In this document: piece by piece, positions 35,295 to 43,937 of the stretch
How positions within the stretch are numbered: position 1 is the first letter of the stretch
Layout of the letters: every line of letters begins with the position of its first letter
Assembly: GCA_012519745.1 (NCBI GenBank)
Contig: JAAYPO010000062.1
Coordinates: forward strand, 1 to 64,000
Reading direction: 5' to 3'
DNA from: Clostridiaceae bacterium
GTDB taxonomy: Bacteria > Bacillota > Clostridia > Acetivibrionales > DTU013
DNA length: 64,000 nt
Notes under the pieces: model-generated
Databases searched by the model: none
Told to the model about the DNA's origin: nothing
Seen by the model: only the letters and a program-made list of their open reading frames with translations
Program-made: the position numbers and the translations under genes

Positions 35295-36338
35295 ATGCTT
35301 AGCTTGAAGTTGTATGGGCCTAATGATATCAGACTGGTGGAAACAGAAGTACCGGTCATAAATGATAATGAGCTGCTGCTGAAAACTGATGCTGCAGCGA
35401 TATGCGGCACAGATATCAGGATGTGGCAGAATGGGTACAAGGGAGTGGATGAGGAGCATCCGCTGATACTGGGACATGAGTTTTCCGGAACCATCGTGAA
35501 GGCCGGCAAAAATGTTCCATTCTACAAGGAAGGGATGCAGGTCGCAATACAGCCCAATATCGGCTGCGGCATTTGTGAGCGCTGTGTATCGGGTAATTTC
35601 CACCTTTGTGATGATTATAGGGCTTTCGGTATAAATATGGACGGAGCGTTTGCGGAATATGTCCGCATACCGGGCGATGCAGTACTTCGTGGCAATCTGA
35701 TGCTGCTGCCGGAGGGTGTGACTCCTGCTGAAGCCGCTGTGATAGAACCTCTTTCATGTGCATACAATGGATTTACCAAGTGCTTTGTGCAACCGGGCGA
35801 TTATGCTCTGATAGTAGGTGCGGGTCCTATAGGGAGCAGCCATGCGATGCTGCTGCATATGGCCGGCGCATCGGTACTGATGAACGACCTGTCTCAGGAT
35901 CGGCTGGATCAGTGCAAGCAAATCATGCCGTATATCGAGACCTACTGCGGAGATAACCTTGCCGGCTTTGTAAAGGAATGGACCCGTGGAAGAGGTCTGG
36001 ATATCGCCATCACAGCATGTCCGGTGCCCCAAGTCCAGTCGGCTATGATCCCGTTGATGAACTATGGCGGCAGAGTCAATTTTTTCGGCGGTATCCCCGC
36101 AAACAAGCAGCCGGTTCCAATCGACACCAATATAGTACATTACAAGGAGCTGTATCTGACGGGCTCGACCAGATCGAGCATTGCTCAGTTCAGAAAGACG
36201 CTGGAGTTTGTCTCTCAGGGTCTGCTGAATGTTGAGAGCATGATATCCCACCGATATGGATTGAAGGATATTCTGACCGGCTTTGAGAATGCCAGACAGG
36301 CCATGGGTATCAAGCATGTTATTGAATTTGGAAAGTAA
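35295..36338 (+). CDS. Zinc-dependent medium-chain dehydrogenase (sorbitol/threonine-dehydrogenase-like)
   Basis: A 347-residue enzyme. The catalytic-zinc ligands are Cys in AICGTDIRMW and the His-Glu pair of LILGHEFSGT; the structural-zinc cysteines are in CGICERCVSGNFHLC; the nucleotide site is ALIVGAGPIGSSHAMLL. The sequence type is that of polyol (sorbitol, galactitol-phosphate, threonine) dehydrogenases. It would convert a polyol or secondary alcohol to a ketone with NAD+. It follows the Gfo/Idh gene by 37 bases with GGAGGAGG as ribosome site. Confidence 0.92.
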   Translation: MLSLKLYGPNDIRLVETEVPVINDNELLLKTDAAAICGTDIRMWQNGYKGVDEEHPLILGHEFSGTIVKAGKNVPFYKEGMQVAIQPNIGCGICERCVSGNFHLCDDYRAFGINMDGAFAEYVRIPGDAVLRGNLMLLPEGVTPAEAAVIEPLSCAYNGFTKCFVQPGDYALIVGAGPIGSSHAMLLHMAGASVLMNDLSQDRLDQCKQIMPYIETYCGDNLAGFVKEWTRGRGLDIAITACPVPQVQSAMIPLMNYGGRVNFFGGIPANKQPVPIDTNIVHYKELYLTGSTRSSIAQFRKTLEFVSQGLLNVESMISHRYGLKDILTGFENARQAMGIKHVIEFGK

Positions 36339-36386
36339 TCATTTTGCAGCATTATATAAACAATATGTGTGATGGAGGTTTGATAT

Positions 36387-37715
36387 ATGAAAGTTCGTCT
36401 GGTTCCATTATATTTTGCAGAGACAAATGAACGTGAAAGACAGGAATTCCAGGAACAGATGGCACGACTTCGCGATTTCTACGGAGATGTGGCGGAATTT
36501 CTTACAGAGGTGCGCTTGGGAGACCCTATACCCGAGGCAGATGCCGTATTGTTCCCTCAGTTGATTTTTGCAGCGTTTCGCCATGATGATGAGCTGAAGG
36601 CCTGTGGTCTGCCCATGGTGGTACTGACGTCCCGCTTCGGTACAGTTGAAATGTGGGACTGGGAAATAGTCACATACCTTCGCGACATTGGATGCACCGT
36701 TTTTTCACCATATAGTATGGAAATGGCAAAAACAGTACTGAGGGCGATAGCAGTAAAACGCACTCTCAATGCCGGCGCCAAATTCCTAATGTTTCAGGAT
36801 TCTCCCGGAGAAGGCATGCAGGCAAATATATTCAAGCGCTTCTACTGGTGGGAGAAGGAGAGCACTGAAAAGATGGAGGAGGTCTTTGGCTGCAAGCTGA
36901 TATACCGCAGCTGGAAGGAAGTAGGCGACCGTGCAAGACAGATATCAGATGAAGAAGCACTAAAGGTAAGCGCAGACTGGAACATCAAACAGGAAGGTGT
37001 ATCCGAAATGGCGTACCTTCGTGCAGTAAAGATCTATATTGCAGTAAAGGAAGTTATTGATGAAATCGGGGATGTGGCAGGTGTAGGTTCAAACTGTCTG
37101 AATGAGTCGTTCAATTGCGATACTACGCCATGTCTTGCCTGGAATATGCTCTTTGAGCGTGACAATATCATATTCGCATGCGAAGGAGACACCCTGACAC
37201 TTCTATCGACATATATAATAAACAGATCGCTGGACAAGCCGATAATGATGACCAACCTGTATCCGTTCCTGGTCGGAATGGCCGCGCTTGCACATGAGCG
37301 CATTGACAAATTCCCAGATATAGAAGATCCTGATAACCATGCATTGGGAGTCCATTGCGGATACTTTGGCCTGGCAGCCAGGAGCTTCTGTACAGAGTGG
37401 ACACTGCGCCCCAAGGTCCTGGAAATAGTCAATGACGATGCGATAGTAGTTGACTGCCGTATGCCCAAGGGCAAGGTAACTTTAGCAAAAATATATCCCG
37501 GCTTCAGGAAGCTCAGTGTAATAGAGGCTGAGATCGAGGATTATGTTCAGTATCCAGGATCCGATTGCAGGAATGGCGCACTGATCCGTTACAAGGACGG
37601 GCATAAAGTGATGGATGCTCTTTGCTCGCATCATTCGCTGATAATCACAGGGGATGTCAGACCACAGCTGAGGCAGCTCGCCAGAGTCTTTGGCTTTGAT
37701 GTAACCGAACTGTGA
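36387..37715 (+). CDS. L-fucose/L-arabinose isomerase-like protein
   Basis: A 442-residue protein resembling the FucI/AraA-fold superfamily. Recognisable features are the N-terminal sugar-isomerase-like domain (DAVLFPQLIFAAFRHDDEL), the middle VGSNCLNES then TTPCLAWNMLFE, the FACEGDTLTLLSTYI motif and the late HHSLI. Glu in NCLNES and in ACEGD sit where the metal-binding glutamates of these isomerases lie. Many such relatives are uncharacterised, so ketose-aldose isomerisation is an inference. Third gene of its operon, 48 bases after the dehydrogenase. Confidence 0.78.
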   Translation: MKVRLVPLYFAETNERERQEFQEQMARLRDFYGDVAEFLTEVRLGDPIPEADAVLFPQLIFAAFRHDDELKACGLPMVVLTSRFGTVEMWDWEIVTYLRDIGCTVFSPYSMEMAKTVLRAIAVKRTLNAGAKFLMFQDSPGEGMQANIFKRFYWWEKESTEKMEEVFGCKLIYRSWKEVGDRARQISDEEALKVSADWNIKQEGVSEMAYLRAVKIYIAVKEVIDEIGDVAGVGSNCLNESFNCDTTPCLAWNMLFERDNIIFACEGDTLTLLSTYIINRSLDKPIMMTNLYPFLVGMAALAHERIDKFPDIEDPDNHALGVHCGYFGLAARSFCTEWTLRPKVLEIVNDDAIVVDCRMPKGKVTLAKIYPGFRKLSVIEAEIEDYVQYPGSDCRNGALIRYKDGHKVMDALCSHHSLIITGDVRPQLRQLARVFGFDVTEL

Positions 37716-37890
37716 AGCCGCCTCTTGATTGGCAATGGAACTGAGATGGATTATATGTTACTGAATATGAAAATAAAGGGGCATATTCCGGGAAATTCTA
37801 TTGTTTATTAGCGGTAGTTTGTTGATATTTGTTGGAATTGGAAGCATGTCAATAAAAATACTGCACAAATATTATCGAAATTTAATGTAT

Positions 37891-37903
37891 TTTATCGTTT
37901 ATT
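37891..37903 (-). promoter_or_regulatory. Operator candidate (site 3), exact inverse of site 1
   Basis: TTTATCGTTTATT is the exact reverse complement of the 13-mer at 31546-31558 and directly abuts the -35 box at 37905. A second TATCG lies 20 bases upstream (37873-37877 versus 37893-37897), repeating the 20-base spacing seen at site 2. Confidence 0.6.
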
Positions 37904-37904
37904 A

Positions 37905-37933
37905 TTGACAGGTTGAGTTTCAGCTGATATATT
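37905..37933 (+). promoter_or_regulatory. Strong promoter of the epimerase-transporter operon
   Basis: Consensus TTGACA (37905-37910), 17 bases, TATATT (37928-37933). The next confident gene starts 276 bases later, so the leader is long. Confidence 0.75.
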
Positions 37934-37962
37934 AAATTGTGAGAACTGATTATAACGAGGCG

Positions 37963-38088
37963 ATGGATGTTTTACCCAAACTGATGATGGATACCGATTC
38001 GGCTCAAGCGCTGGAAACACCTGCTACCTCGTTAAAACCCACAGAGAAAGAAAAAATCTCTGTGATCGAGAATTTTTCTCAAGGATGA
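37963..38088 (+). CDS. Possible 41-residue leader peptide or decayed small gene
   Basis: ATG 37963 to TGA 38086 encodes a hydrophilic 41-residue product (starts MDVLPKLMMDTDS). GAGG lies only two bases ahead of the ATG, a poor spacing. A hairpin, CACAGAG (38040-38046) with CTCTGTG (38058-38064), lies inside its 3' half. It begins about 25 bases after the predicted transcription start. It may be a leader peptide, a regulatory RNA leader, or debris; I cannot choose. Confidence 0.25.
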   Translation: MDVLPKLMMDTDSAQALETPATSLKPTEKEKISVIENFSQG

Positions 38089-38208
38089 TATGTTATAACA
38101 AGTTGAAAGAATTGGACACATTGGGAATCAAAAGGAAGCACTAGAGAAGCAGCAGAATTTTCTGCAGATGAATGAGAAAAAACACAGTAACAGACGGAGA
38201 AATTGATT

Positions 38209-39054
38209 ATGATGATTGGTGCTAGTTCTTATATATGGGTATCTCCCTTTACTACTCAAAAAACAGACCAGCTGGCTCATGCCAGAGATATTGGCTTTGA
38301 TGTATATGAGATCGCTGTTGAAGAGCCTGATGCTATAGATGAAAATGAAGTATATGAAAAAGCGCAGCGTGCAGGTATAGCTGTACATGTGTGTGGAGCA
38401 TATGGCGAAACCAGAGATATAAGCAGCGATGTGCCAGAGTATCGTGATAATGGAATGGCATACGGGAAGCGTCTGATAGACATGGCAGCAGTCCTTAAGT
38501 CACCATATGTTGCAGGTCCGATGTATGCTGCAGTGGGAAGGACACGTTTGGCATCAAAAGCGGAAAAAGAGCGCCAAATGGACCTGGCCGCAGCGAATAT
38601 GAGAAAGCTTGCTGCCTATGCAGCAGACAAGGGCGTATTGCTGGCAATAGAGCCGCTCAACAGATTTGAGACAGACTTTATTAATACTGTCGAGCAGGGG
38701 CTGGACTTTCTGGATAGAGTAGGGAGCGACAATGTAGGTTTCCTGCTTGATACCTTTCATATGAATATTGAAGAAAAATCCCTGACGGAGGCGATCCGCA
38801 TGGCAAAGGGAAAAATATTCGACTTCCACGCGTGTGCTAATGACCGCGGTACTCCGGGCCAGGATCATTTCGACTGGGAGGCGATCCGCAGTGCACTGGA
38901 AGATGCTGATTACAGCGGACCTATCGTTATAGAATCATTTACTCCAGAAATAAAGGAAATAGCAAAGGCAGTATCACTTTGGCGTCCATTGGCTGAGAGC
39001 CCGGACAGCCTTGCCCGGAACGGTTTGCAATTCCTGCGCTCCGTATTCGGATGA
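38209..39054 (+). CDS. D-tagatose/D-psicose 3-epimerase-like ketose epimerase
   Basis: A 281-residue TIM-barrel enzyme. The residues that bind the metal and catalyse in D-psicose 3-epimerases are all present at near-identical spacing: Glu148 and Glu154 (AIEPLNRFETDFINT), Asp181 and His184 (LLDTFHMNIEE), His207 and Arg213 (FHACANDRGTPGQDH) and Glu242 (IESFTPE). It should epimerise a ketose at C3. I chose ATG 38209, with GGAGA (38196-38200) eight bases upstream; a TTG at 38203 is also possible. First gene of the transporter operon. Confidence 0.9.
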   Translation: MMIGASSYIWVSPFTTQKTDQLAHARDIGFDVYEIAVEEPDAIDENEVYEKAQRAGIAVHVCGAYGETRDISSDVPEYRDNGMAYGKRLIDMAAVLKSPYVAGPMYAAVGRTRLASKAEKERQMDLAAANMRKLAAYAADKGVLLAIEPLNRFETDFINTVEQGLDFLDRVGSDNVGFLLDTFHMNIEEKSLTEAIRMAKGKIFDFHACANDRGTPGQDHFDWEAIRSALEDADYSGPIVIESFTPEIKEIAKAVSLWRPLAESPDSLARNGLQFLRSVFG

Positions 39055-39122
39055 CCATTTTTGACACATACGGCATATGCCGTTTGTGATATAAAAACCT
39101 TTCCAGATTAAGGAGGAAGAAA

Positions 39123-40145
39123 ATGAAGAAATTATTCGTAGTTGTACTGTGTTTGGTACTCGCATTAACAGCTGTAGCATGTTCTTCACAGAAGCCGGCC
39201 GATGATAAGACTCCGGCCCAAACTCCGGCCCAAACTCCGGGCGAAACTCCGGCAACAGCTGAAAAAGGCCTTATCGGTATTACAGTTCCTGAAGCACCTA
39301 CAGGCTGGGTCGCAGCGGTACAGTGGGCAGCTGACCAAACAGCAAAGAGACTGGGCTTGAATTATAAGCTCCTGGTTTCAGCAGATGAAAACACCCAGGC
39401 AAATCATATCGATGAATTGATCCAGCTTGGATGTGAGACAATCGTTCTGATGCCGCATAACGATACACTCGGTACTGCTGCACAGAAGATCAAGGATGCA
39501 GGCATCACTCTGATCAACTTTGACCGTACTCTCGGAGCAACAGAGCCTGATTACTATGTGGCAGGCGACAACTATCAGATGGGCGTTATAGGCGCTGATT
39601 ATATCGCTGAGAAGCTTGGCGGCAAGGGCAAGGTAGTTATTGCCAACATACCGGCATACGGCGAAATATTCAATACACGTGTTAAAGGCTTCAGAGATAC
39701 AGTTGCTGAAAAGTATCCTGAGATCGAGATCCTGCAGGAATACGGAGCAGAAAACGGTGCTCCCGAAACAGGTCTGCGTATCATGACTGACGTACTGACA
39801 GCTTATCCGGATGGAATAGATGCAATCTACTCAACAGACGATGAACTTTCCATCGGTCTTATCCAGGCAATAAATGAAGCCGGACGTATGAAGGACATCA
39901 AGGCTATCACAGGCGGCGGCGGATCACAGGTATACTTCAAGGTAATGGAGCAGTATCCTGAAATGGCTATATCTTCACAGACATACGATCCCTACATGAT
40001 GATCAAATGTGTTGAGATAGCAGCAGGTCTCCAGGAAGGCAAGACTTATGATGCAAAAACCATAATCCCTGCCAAGACTCTTGACCTGGGAACCTACAAG
40101 GCATGGTTGGACGAGAACCACATCACACCTGACGCTCCTTACTAA
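39123..40145 (+). CDS. Ribose-type ABC transporter substrate-binding lipoprotein
   Basis: A 340-residue sugar-binding lipoprotein: signal peptide ending TAVAC (lipidated Cys20), a Thr/Pro/Gln-rich linker made of a four-residue repeat (residues about 30-45), then a periplasmic-binding-protein class I fold (GLIGITVPEAPTGWVAAV, IDELIQLGCETIVLMP, INFDRTLG, STDDELSIGLIQAINEAG). This family binds ribose, galactose, xylose, inositol and similar. The ligand is unknown. AGGAGGAAGAAA precedes ATG. A hairpin follows, separating it from the ATPase gene. Confidence 0.93.
   Translation: MKKLFVVVLCLVLALTAVACSSQKPADDKTPAQTPAQTPGETPATAEKGLIGITVPEAPTGWVAAVQWAADQTAKRLGLNYKLLVSADENTQANHIDELIQLGCETIVLMPHNDTLGTAAQKIKDAGITLINFDRTLGATEPDYYVAGDNYQMGVIGADYIAEKLGGKGKVVIANIPAYGEIFNTRVKGFRDTVAEKYPEIEILQEYGAENGAPETGLRIMTDVLTAYPDGIDAIYSTDDELSIGLIQAINEAGRMKDIKAITGGGGSQVYFKVMEQYPEMAISSQTYDPYMMIKCVEIAAGLQEGKTYDAKTIIPAKTLDLGTYKAWLDENHITPDAPY
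39210..39257 (+). repeat. 12-base in-frame tandem repeat in the lipoprotein linker
   Basis: ACTCCGGCCCAA occurs twice exactly (39210-39221 and 39222-39233) and then twice with changes (39234-39245, 39246-39257). It encodes TPAQ-TPAQ-TPGE-TPAT, a flexible linker between the lipid anchor and the binding domain; slippage could change its length. Confidence 0.9.
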
Positions 40146-40186
40146 GATATAGCAGCACAGGAAATCAAACGATAAAAACTGATATG

Positions 40187-40208
40187 GGAGACGGCGTATG
40201 CCGTCTCC
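40187..40208 (+). terminator. Intercistronic hairpin after the binding-protein gene
   Basis: GGAGACGGC (40187-40195) pairs perfectly with GCCGTCTCC (40200-40208) around a four-base loop. No T run, so it more likely stabilises the upstream mRNA or gives partial termination. An AAACGATAAA (40167-40176), the core of the regulon motif, lies 10 bases before it. Confidence 0.6.
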
Positions 40209-40332
40209 TGTATAAACTTTGAAGGATATAAGCAAAAACAGGTAATTTGATTATTTTTAGCAGTAATTAATACTTCAACCAAACAGAGTCACAGTGTCGC
40301 TGTGATTTCGAGAAATTAGCGAGGAGACTAAC

Positions 40333-41844
40333 ATGGAAAATTGCTCATTGCAGATGAAGGACATTGTTAAATCGTATAATGGAGTTACGGTTTTAAAAAG
40401 TGTCAGTCTCAATGTGCGGCAGGGCGAAATCCACGCACTGTTAGGCGAAAACGGGGCAGGCAAAACAACGCTGATGAATATTCTAGGTGGAGTAGTTCAG
40501 AAGGATTCGGGTGAGATCTCGCTGTTCGGGAAACCGGCAAAGATCACCACGCCTGCTGAATCCCAGGCCCTTGGCGTTGCATTCATACATCAGGAGCTGA
40601 ATGTTGTAAATGACCTGATGGTTTATGAAAATTTGTTCCTTGGGCGCGAATTGTATAAAAAAACCGGCGTTCTCGATGCAAAAAGAATGTGCGAGGAAAC
40701 TGAGAAGGTATTCAAGAAGATGAATGTTTTCATTGATCCCAGAAAAATGATGAGTGATCTGGAAACATCCTACAAGCAGGTCGTGGAAATTGCCAAAGCA
40801 TTGCTGATGGATGCCAGGCTGATCATAATGGATGAGCCGACGACATCACTGACACAGAAGGAAATTGACAATGTTTTTAAAGTAATAAGAGGTTTGACTA
40901 AGGAACATGGAGTAACTGTAATATTCATTTCGCATAAACTCGGCGAAGTTGTTGATTTTTGTGATAGCTACACTGTATTACGGAATGGTGAAAATGTATC
41001 TTCCGGCAGCATAATGCAGGAAAATGGTGAGAAGATCAGCCAGACGGATATCGCCAAGATGATGGTCGGCAGGGATGTTCTCAATCAACAGGTATATGTT
41101 GAGCACGAAATCGGCGAGCCATTACTTGAAGTAAAGGACATGACGGTCGGCACCTGTGTAAAGTGCGTGAGCTTCCATCTCAAGGAGGGAGAGATCCTTG
41201 GCATCACAGGATTGCTGGGTGACGGAAAGGATGAGATGGTACGTGCTTTGTTCGGTGACTTGCCGCATACCGGCACGGTATTGAAAAATGGAAAGCCGTT
41301 GAAGGTCAAGCACCCTTCAAAAGCAAAATGCCAGGGCATAGGGTATTTACCGCCTAACCGTAAGGAAAACGCAATTATCAAGGACTTGTCCGTTCAAGAT
41401 AATATTACTATTACAGCGCTTGAAAAATGCCGCAGAGGGGTCGCGCTGAGCAAGAAAAAGGAACGTACTGTTGCGCAGGAATTTGTTGAGAAGCTGCGTA
41501 TCAAGGCAGACAATATACAAAACAGGATAACAAGCCTGTCCGGCGGAAATCAGCAGAAGGCTGTTTTATCAAAATGGCTCAATGCAAAACCGGATATCAT
41601 GATAATGTCCAACCCGACCCAGGGTGTTGACGTTGGAGCAAAGAATGAGATCTATGCCGAGATAATGAAGCTTGCCAAGCAGAAAATAGGCGTCATCGTT
41701 ACCTCGGGAGAAGCTCAGGAGATAATCAAGCTGTGCGATCGCGTACTTGTCATGTATCACGGCGAGCTGCGCGGTGAACTGAGACGGGATCAGCTGACAG
41801 AGGAGAATATCATGATACTTTCAACAGGCGGCAGCCTAAACTAA
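40333..41844 (+). CDS. Sugar ABC transporter ATP-binding protein (two ATPase domains)
   Basis: A 503-residue RbsA/MglA/XylG-type ATPase with two tandem nucleotide-binding domains. The first has Walker A LGENGAGKTTLMN and Walker B LIIMDEPTTSLT; the second has the degenerate Walker A LLGDGKDEM typical of the class, then SLSGGNQQKAVLSKWL and the degenerate MIMSNPTQGVDVGAK. It powers the importer whose binding protein and permease are encoded on either side. The usual DEPT of the second domain reads SNPT, so this half is probably inactive in hydrolysis, a known feature in such tandem proteins. Confidence 0.94.
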   Translation: MENCSLQMKDIVKSYNGVTVLKSVSLNVRQGEIHALLGENGAGKTTLMNILGGVVQKDSGEISLFGKPAKITTPAESQALGVAFIHQELNVVNDLMVYENLFLGRELYKKTGVLDAKRMCEETEKVFKKMNVFIDPRKMMSDLETSYKQVVEIAKALLMDARLIIMDEPTTSLTQKEIDNVFKVIRGLTKEHGVTVIFISHKLGEVVDFCDSYTVLRNGENVSSGSIMQENGEKISQTDIAKMMVGRDVLNQQVYVEHEIGEPLLEVKDMTVGTCVKCVSFHLKEGEILGITGLLGDGKDEMVRALFGDLPHTGTVLKNGKPLKVKHPSKAKCQGIGYLPPNRKENAIIKDLSVQDNITITALEKCRRGVALSKKKERTVAQEFVEKLRIKADNIQNRITSLSGGNQQKAVLSKWLNAKPDIMIMSNPTQGVDVGAKNEIYAEIMKLAKQKIGVIVTSGEAQEIIKLCDRVLVMYHGELRGELRRDQLTEENIMILSTGGSLN

Positions 41845-41862
41845 TTTTTGGGGGACGTTAAA

Positions 41863-42846
41863 ATGCAAAATACAATTACAAAGCAGAGGGTCGGTCTGAA
41901 TTCTCTGAAAAAGTTTGCAAGCGGCAACAGTATAGTACTTGTAGTGCTTGCGATGATATTTGTTGCAACTCTGGCTGAGGGTACGCAGTTTTTATCGCTG
42001 CAGAATTTCATGAACATTTTGCGAAATCATTCTGTTATCGGCATAATTGCACTGGGTATGTCCTTTGTCATTATTTCAGGCAATATAGACCTTTCGGTCG
42101 GTGCACAAATGGTTGCTGTAGCAGCAATTACAGTTTCGTTTGTTAACAGTACGGGAAATGTTGTGGTTGGCATAATAATCGCCATTCTCTCAGGTTGTCT
42201 GATGTCAACTGCAACCGGCATTATCGTGACAAAGGGACGTGTGCCTTCTTTTATTGTCACACTTGGCATGCAGTATATATATCGCTCTCTCAGCATGTTC
42301 TTCATGTCAGGCGGCGGTTTTTACCTTGACAAGACGAAGGCGCCATTTTATACGCAGATCTCAAACTACAATCTTTTTGGCAAGATCCCAATGTCTGTTA
42401 TATACTATGCGCTGATGTTTGTATTGTTCTGGTTCATATCCAGGTATACAAGGCTGGGCCGTCACATATATGCTGTCGGTTCTAACGAAAAAGCCACACG
42501 CCTTTCAGGTATAAATACAGATCGTATCAAGATACTTGCATTTACGCTGCTGGGTCTTGCGATATCGGTTGCAGCTGTCGTTGAAAGCTCCAGGATGGGA
42601 TCTATAAACTCTACATCTTCAGGTAACGCATATGAGCTCAATGCCATCGCAATGACAGTAATAGGCGGTATCTCCATGGAAGGCGGAAAAGGAAGGATAT
42701 CCGGAGCTCTGTACGGCATGCTGATACTTGGGATAATCAACAACATGATCACTTTGCTGGGTGTGAATGTTTATCTGATCAATGCCTTTAAGGGATTGAT
42801 CATAATAGGTGCAGTTCTCCTCCAGAGAAAGGACAGAGAACTTTAA
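41863..42846 (+). CDS. Sugar ABC transporter permease (RbsC type)
   Basis: A 327-residue membrane protein with about eight to ten helices. The conserved BPD_transp_2 motifs are visible: VIGIIALGMSFVIISGNIDL (with the SVGA that follows), GRVPSFIVTLGM and the glycine-rich AIAMTVIGGISMEGGKGR near the C-terminus. ATG 41863 has GGGGGAC upstream; an ORF start at 41848 lies within the ribosome region. It forms the channel of the importer. Confidence 0.94.
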   Translation: MQNTITKQRVGLNSLKKFASGNSIVLVVLAMIFVATLAEGTQFLSLQNFMNILRNHSVIGIIALGMSFVIISGNIDLSVGAQMVAVAAITVSFVNSTGNVVVGIIIAILSGCLMSTATGIIVTKGRVPSFIVTLGMQYIYRSLSMFFMSGGGFYLDKTKAPFYTQISNYNLFGKIPMSVIYYALMFVLFWFISRYTRLGRHIYAVGSNEKATRLSGINTDRIKILAFTLLGLAISVAAVVESSRMGSINSTSSGNAYELNAIAMTVIGGISMEGGKGRISGALYGMLILGIINNMITLLGVNVYLINAFKGLIIIGAVLLQRKDREL

Positions 42847-42859
42847 TCCGGACTGTTAG

Positions 42860-42899
42860 CCAATTTTCCGGCCGGTCTGTATGCCGGCCGGGGAATTGG
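42860..42899 (+). terminator. Strong hairpin after the permease gene
   Basis: CCAATTTTCCGGCCGG (42860-42875) pairs with CCGGCCGGGGAATTGG (42884-42899), with mismatches or G-U pairs in the middle. A T tract is absent, so it may cause partial termination before the last two genes of the operon. Confidence 0.6.
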
Positions 42900-42938
42900 T
42901 AAAGAATAAATATTATTATAAACAGGAGGGTTATACAC

Positions 42939-43799
42939 ATGAAGATCGGTATTGACAGTTATTGTTTTCACAGACTTTTTGGTGAAGTCTATGATTTTCA
43001 GGAACAGCCTGAAAAGCTAAAAACCGTGGATGATTTCCTTGAGTTTGCCAAAAAGCTCGACGTAGATGGCGTTTCACTTGAAACCTGCTTTTTGCCAAGC
43101 CTTGATGAAGGTTACCTTAAGGAACTCGGAGCAAAGGTAAAGGAATACGGGTTTGATTCAGTGTTTGCCTGGGGACATCCAAATGGGCTGGAAAGAGGGC
43201 TCAACCCTGATGCGTTTGAAGAAATGAAAGAGCTGATACCAAAAACGCGTCTGCTGGGCACTGATGTAATGAGAATAACCGGTTCTGCCTTCGATTGGCG
43301 GCATGAGAATCATCGTGACCATATAGCAAGGCTCATACCAATGTACAAAGAAGCCACAAAGATAGCCGAGGCCCACGGTGTGAAGCTGGCCGCTGAAAAT
43401 CATCTGGACTATACCTCCGATGAGATGCTCGAGATGATAGAGGCGGTAAATTCTCCAAACTTCGGTATCAACTTTGACACGGGAAACTTCCTCCGACTGC
43501 TGGATGACCCGGTGGCCGGCATGGAAAAGCTCGCTCCATATGTATTCTCAACACATATCAAGGACCTGAAGCTGCATCCCACAGCAAAACCGACAGATTG
43601 GTATTTCTTCTGCGGAGTACCTGTAGGTTTTGGCATGGTCGACAACTACAAGCTGGCTGAACTGCTCAGCAAGGCAGGCTACAAGGGATTCCTTGCGGTG
43701 GAGATCGATGCACCGGCTCCTGAATGGCTGGGCATGGAAGAAGAAGCCATAGCCATAAGTGTTAAAAATCTGAGAAAAATCGGTGCGAAGTTTGCTTAA
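42939..43799 (+). CDS. Sugar-phosphate isomerase/epimerase family TIM-barrel protein
   Basis: A 286-residue xylose-isomerase-like TIM-barrel protein (IolE/IolI/Hyi group). The metal-site residues appear as Glu in LAAENHLDYTSDE, Asp in NFGINFDTGNFLRLL, His in FSTHIKDLKL and Glu in FLAVEID. In inositol catabolism such proteins are dehydratases or isomerases; here the reaction is unknown. ACAGGAGGG precedes the ATG. It is cotranscribed with the following Gfo/Idh gene, a pairing common in clusters that oxidise then isomerise sugars. Confidence 0.86.
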   Translation: MKIGIDSYCFHRLFGEVYDFQEQPEKLKTVDDFLEFAKKLDVDGVSLETCFLPSLDEGYLKELGAKVKEYGFDSVFAWGHPNGLERGLNPDAFEEMKELIPKTRLLGTDVMRITGSAFDWRHENHRDHIARLIPMYKEATKIAEAHGVKLAAENHLDYTSDEMLEMIEAVNSPNFGINFDTGNFLRLLDDPVAGMEKLAPYVFSTHIKDLKLHPTAKPTDWYFFCGVPVGFGMVDNYKLAELLSKAGYKGFLAVEIDAPAPEWLGMEEEAIAISVKNLRKIGAKFA

Positions 43800-43937
43800 G
43801 ATGGTATAAATCAGATATACATATAAGATCCGGATGAAGGACCCAGGATATTCAGGCACATGGTATGCTACAAATGATCGCCCGGGGGCATGATATGGAT
43901 CGAACAGGTATATCATAATGCAGCAGGAGGCTTTATA

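Larger units (their letters stand above)
37716..38208. other. 493-base intergenic control region with possible coding debris
   Basis: This gap holds operator site 3, a strong promoter, a small ORF (37963-38088) and, farther right, a second open stretch in another frame (about 38104-38208) that lacks a start. Together they may be a frameshifted small gene or a long leader. The left part (37716-37870) shows nothing definite. Confidence 0.5.
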
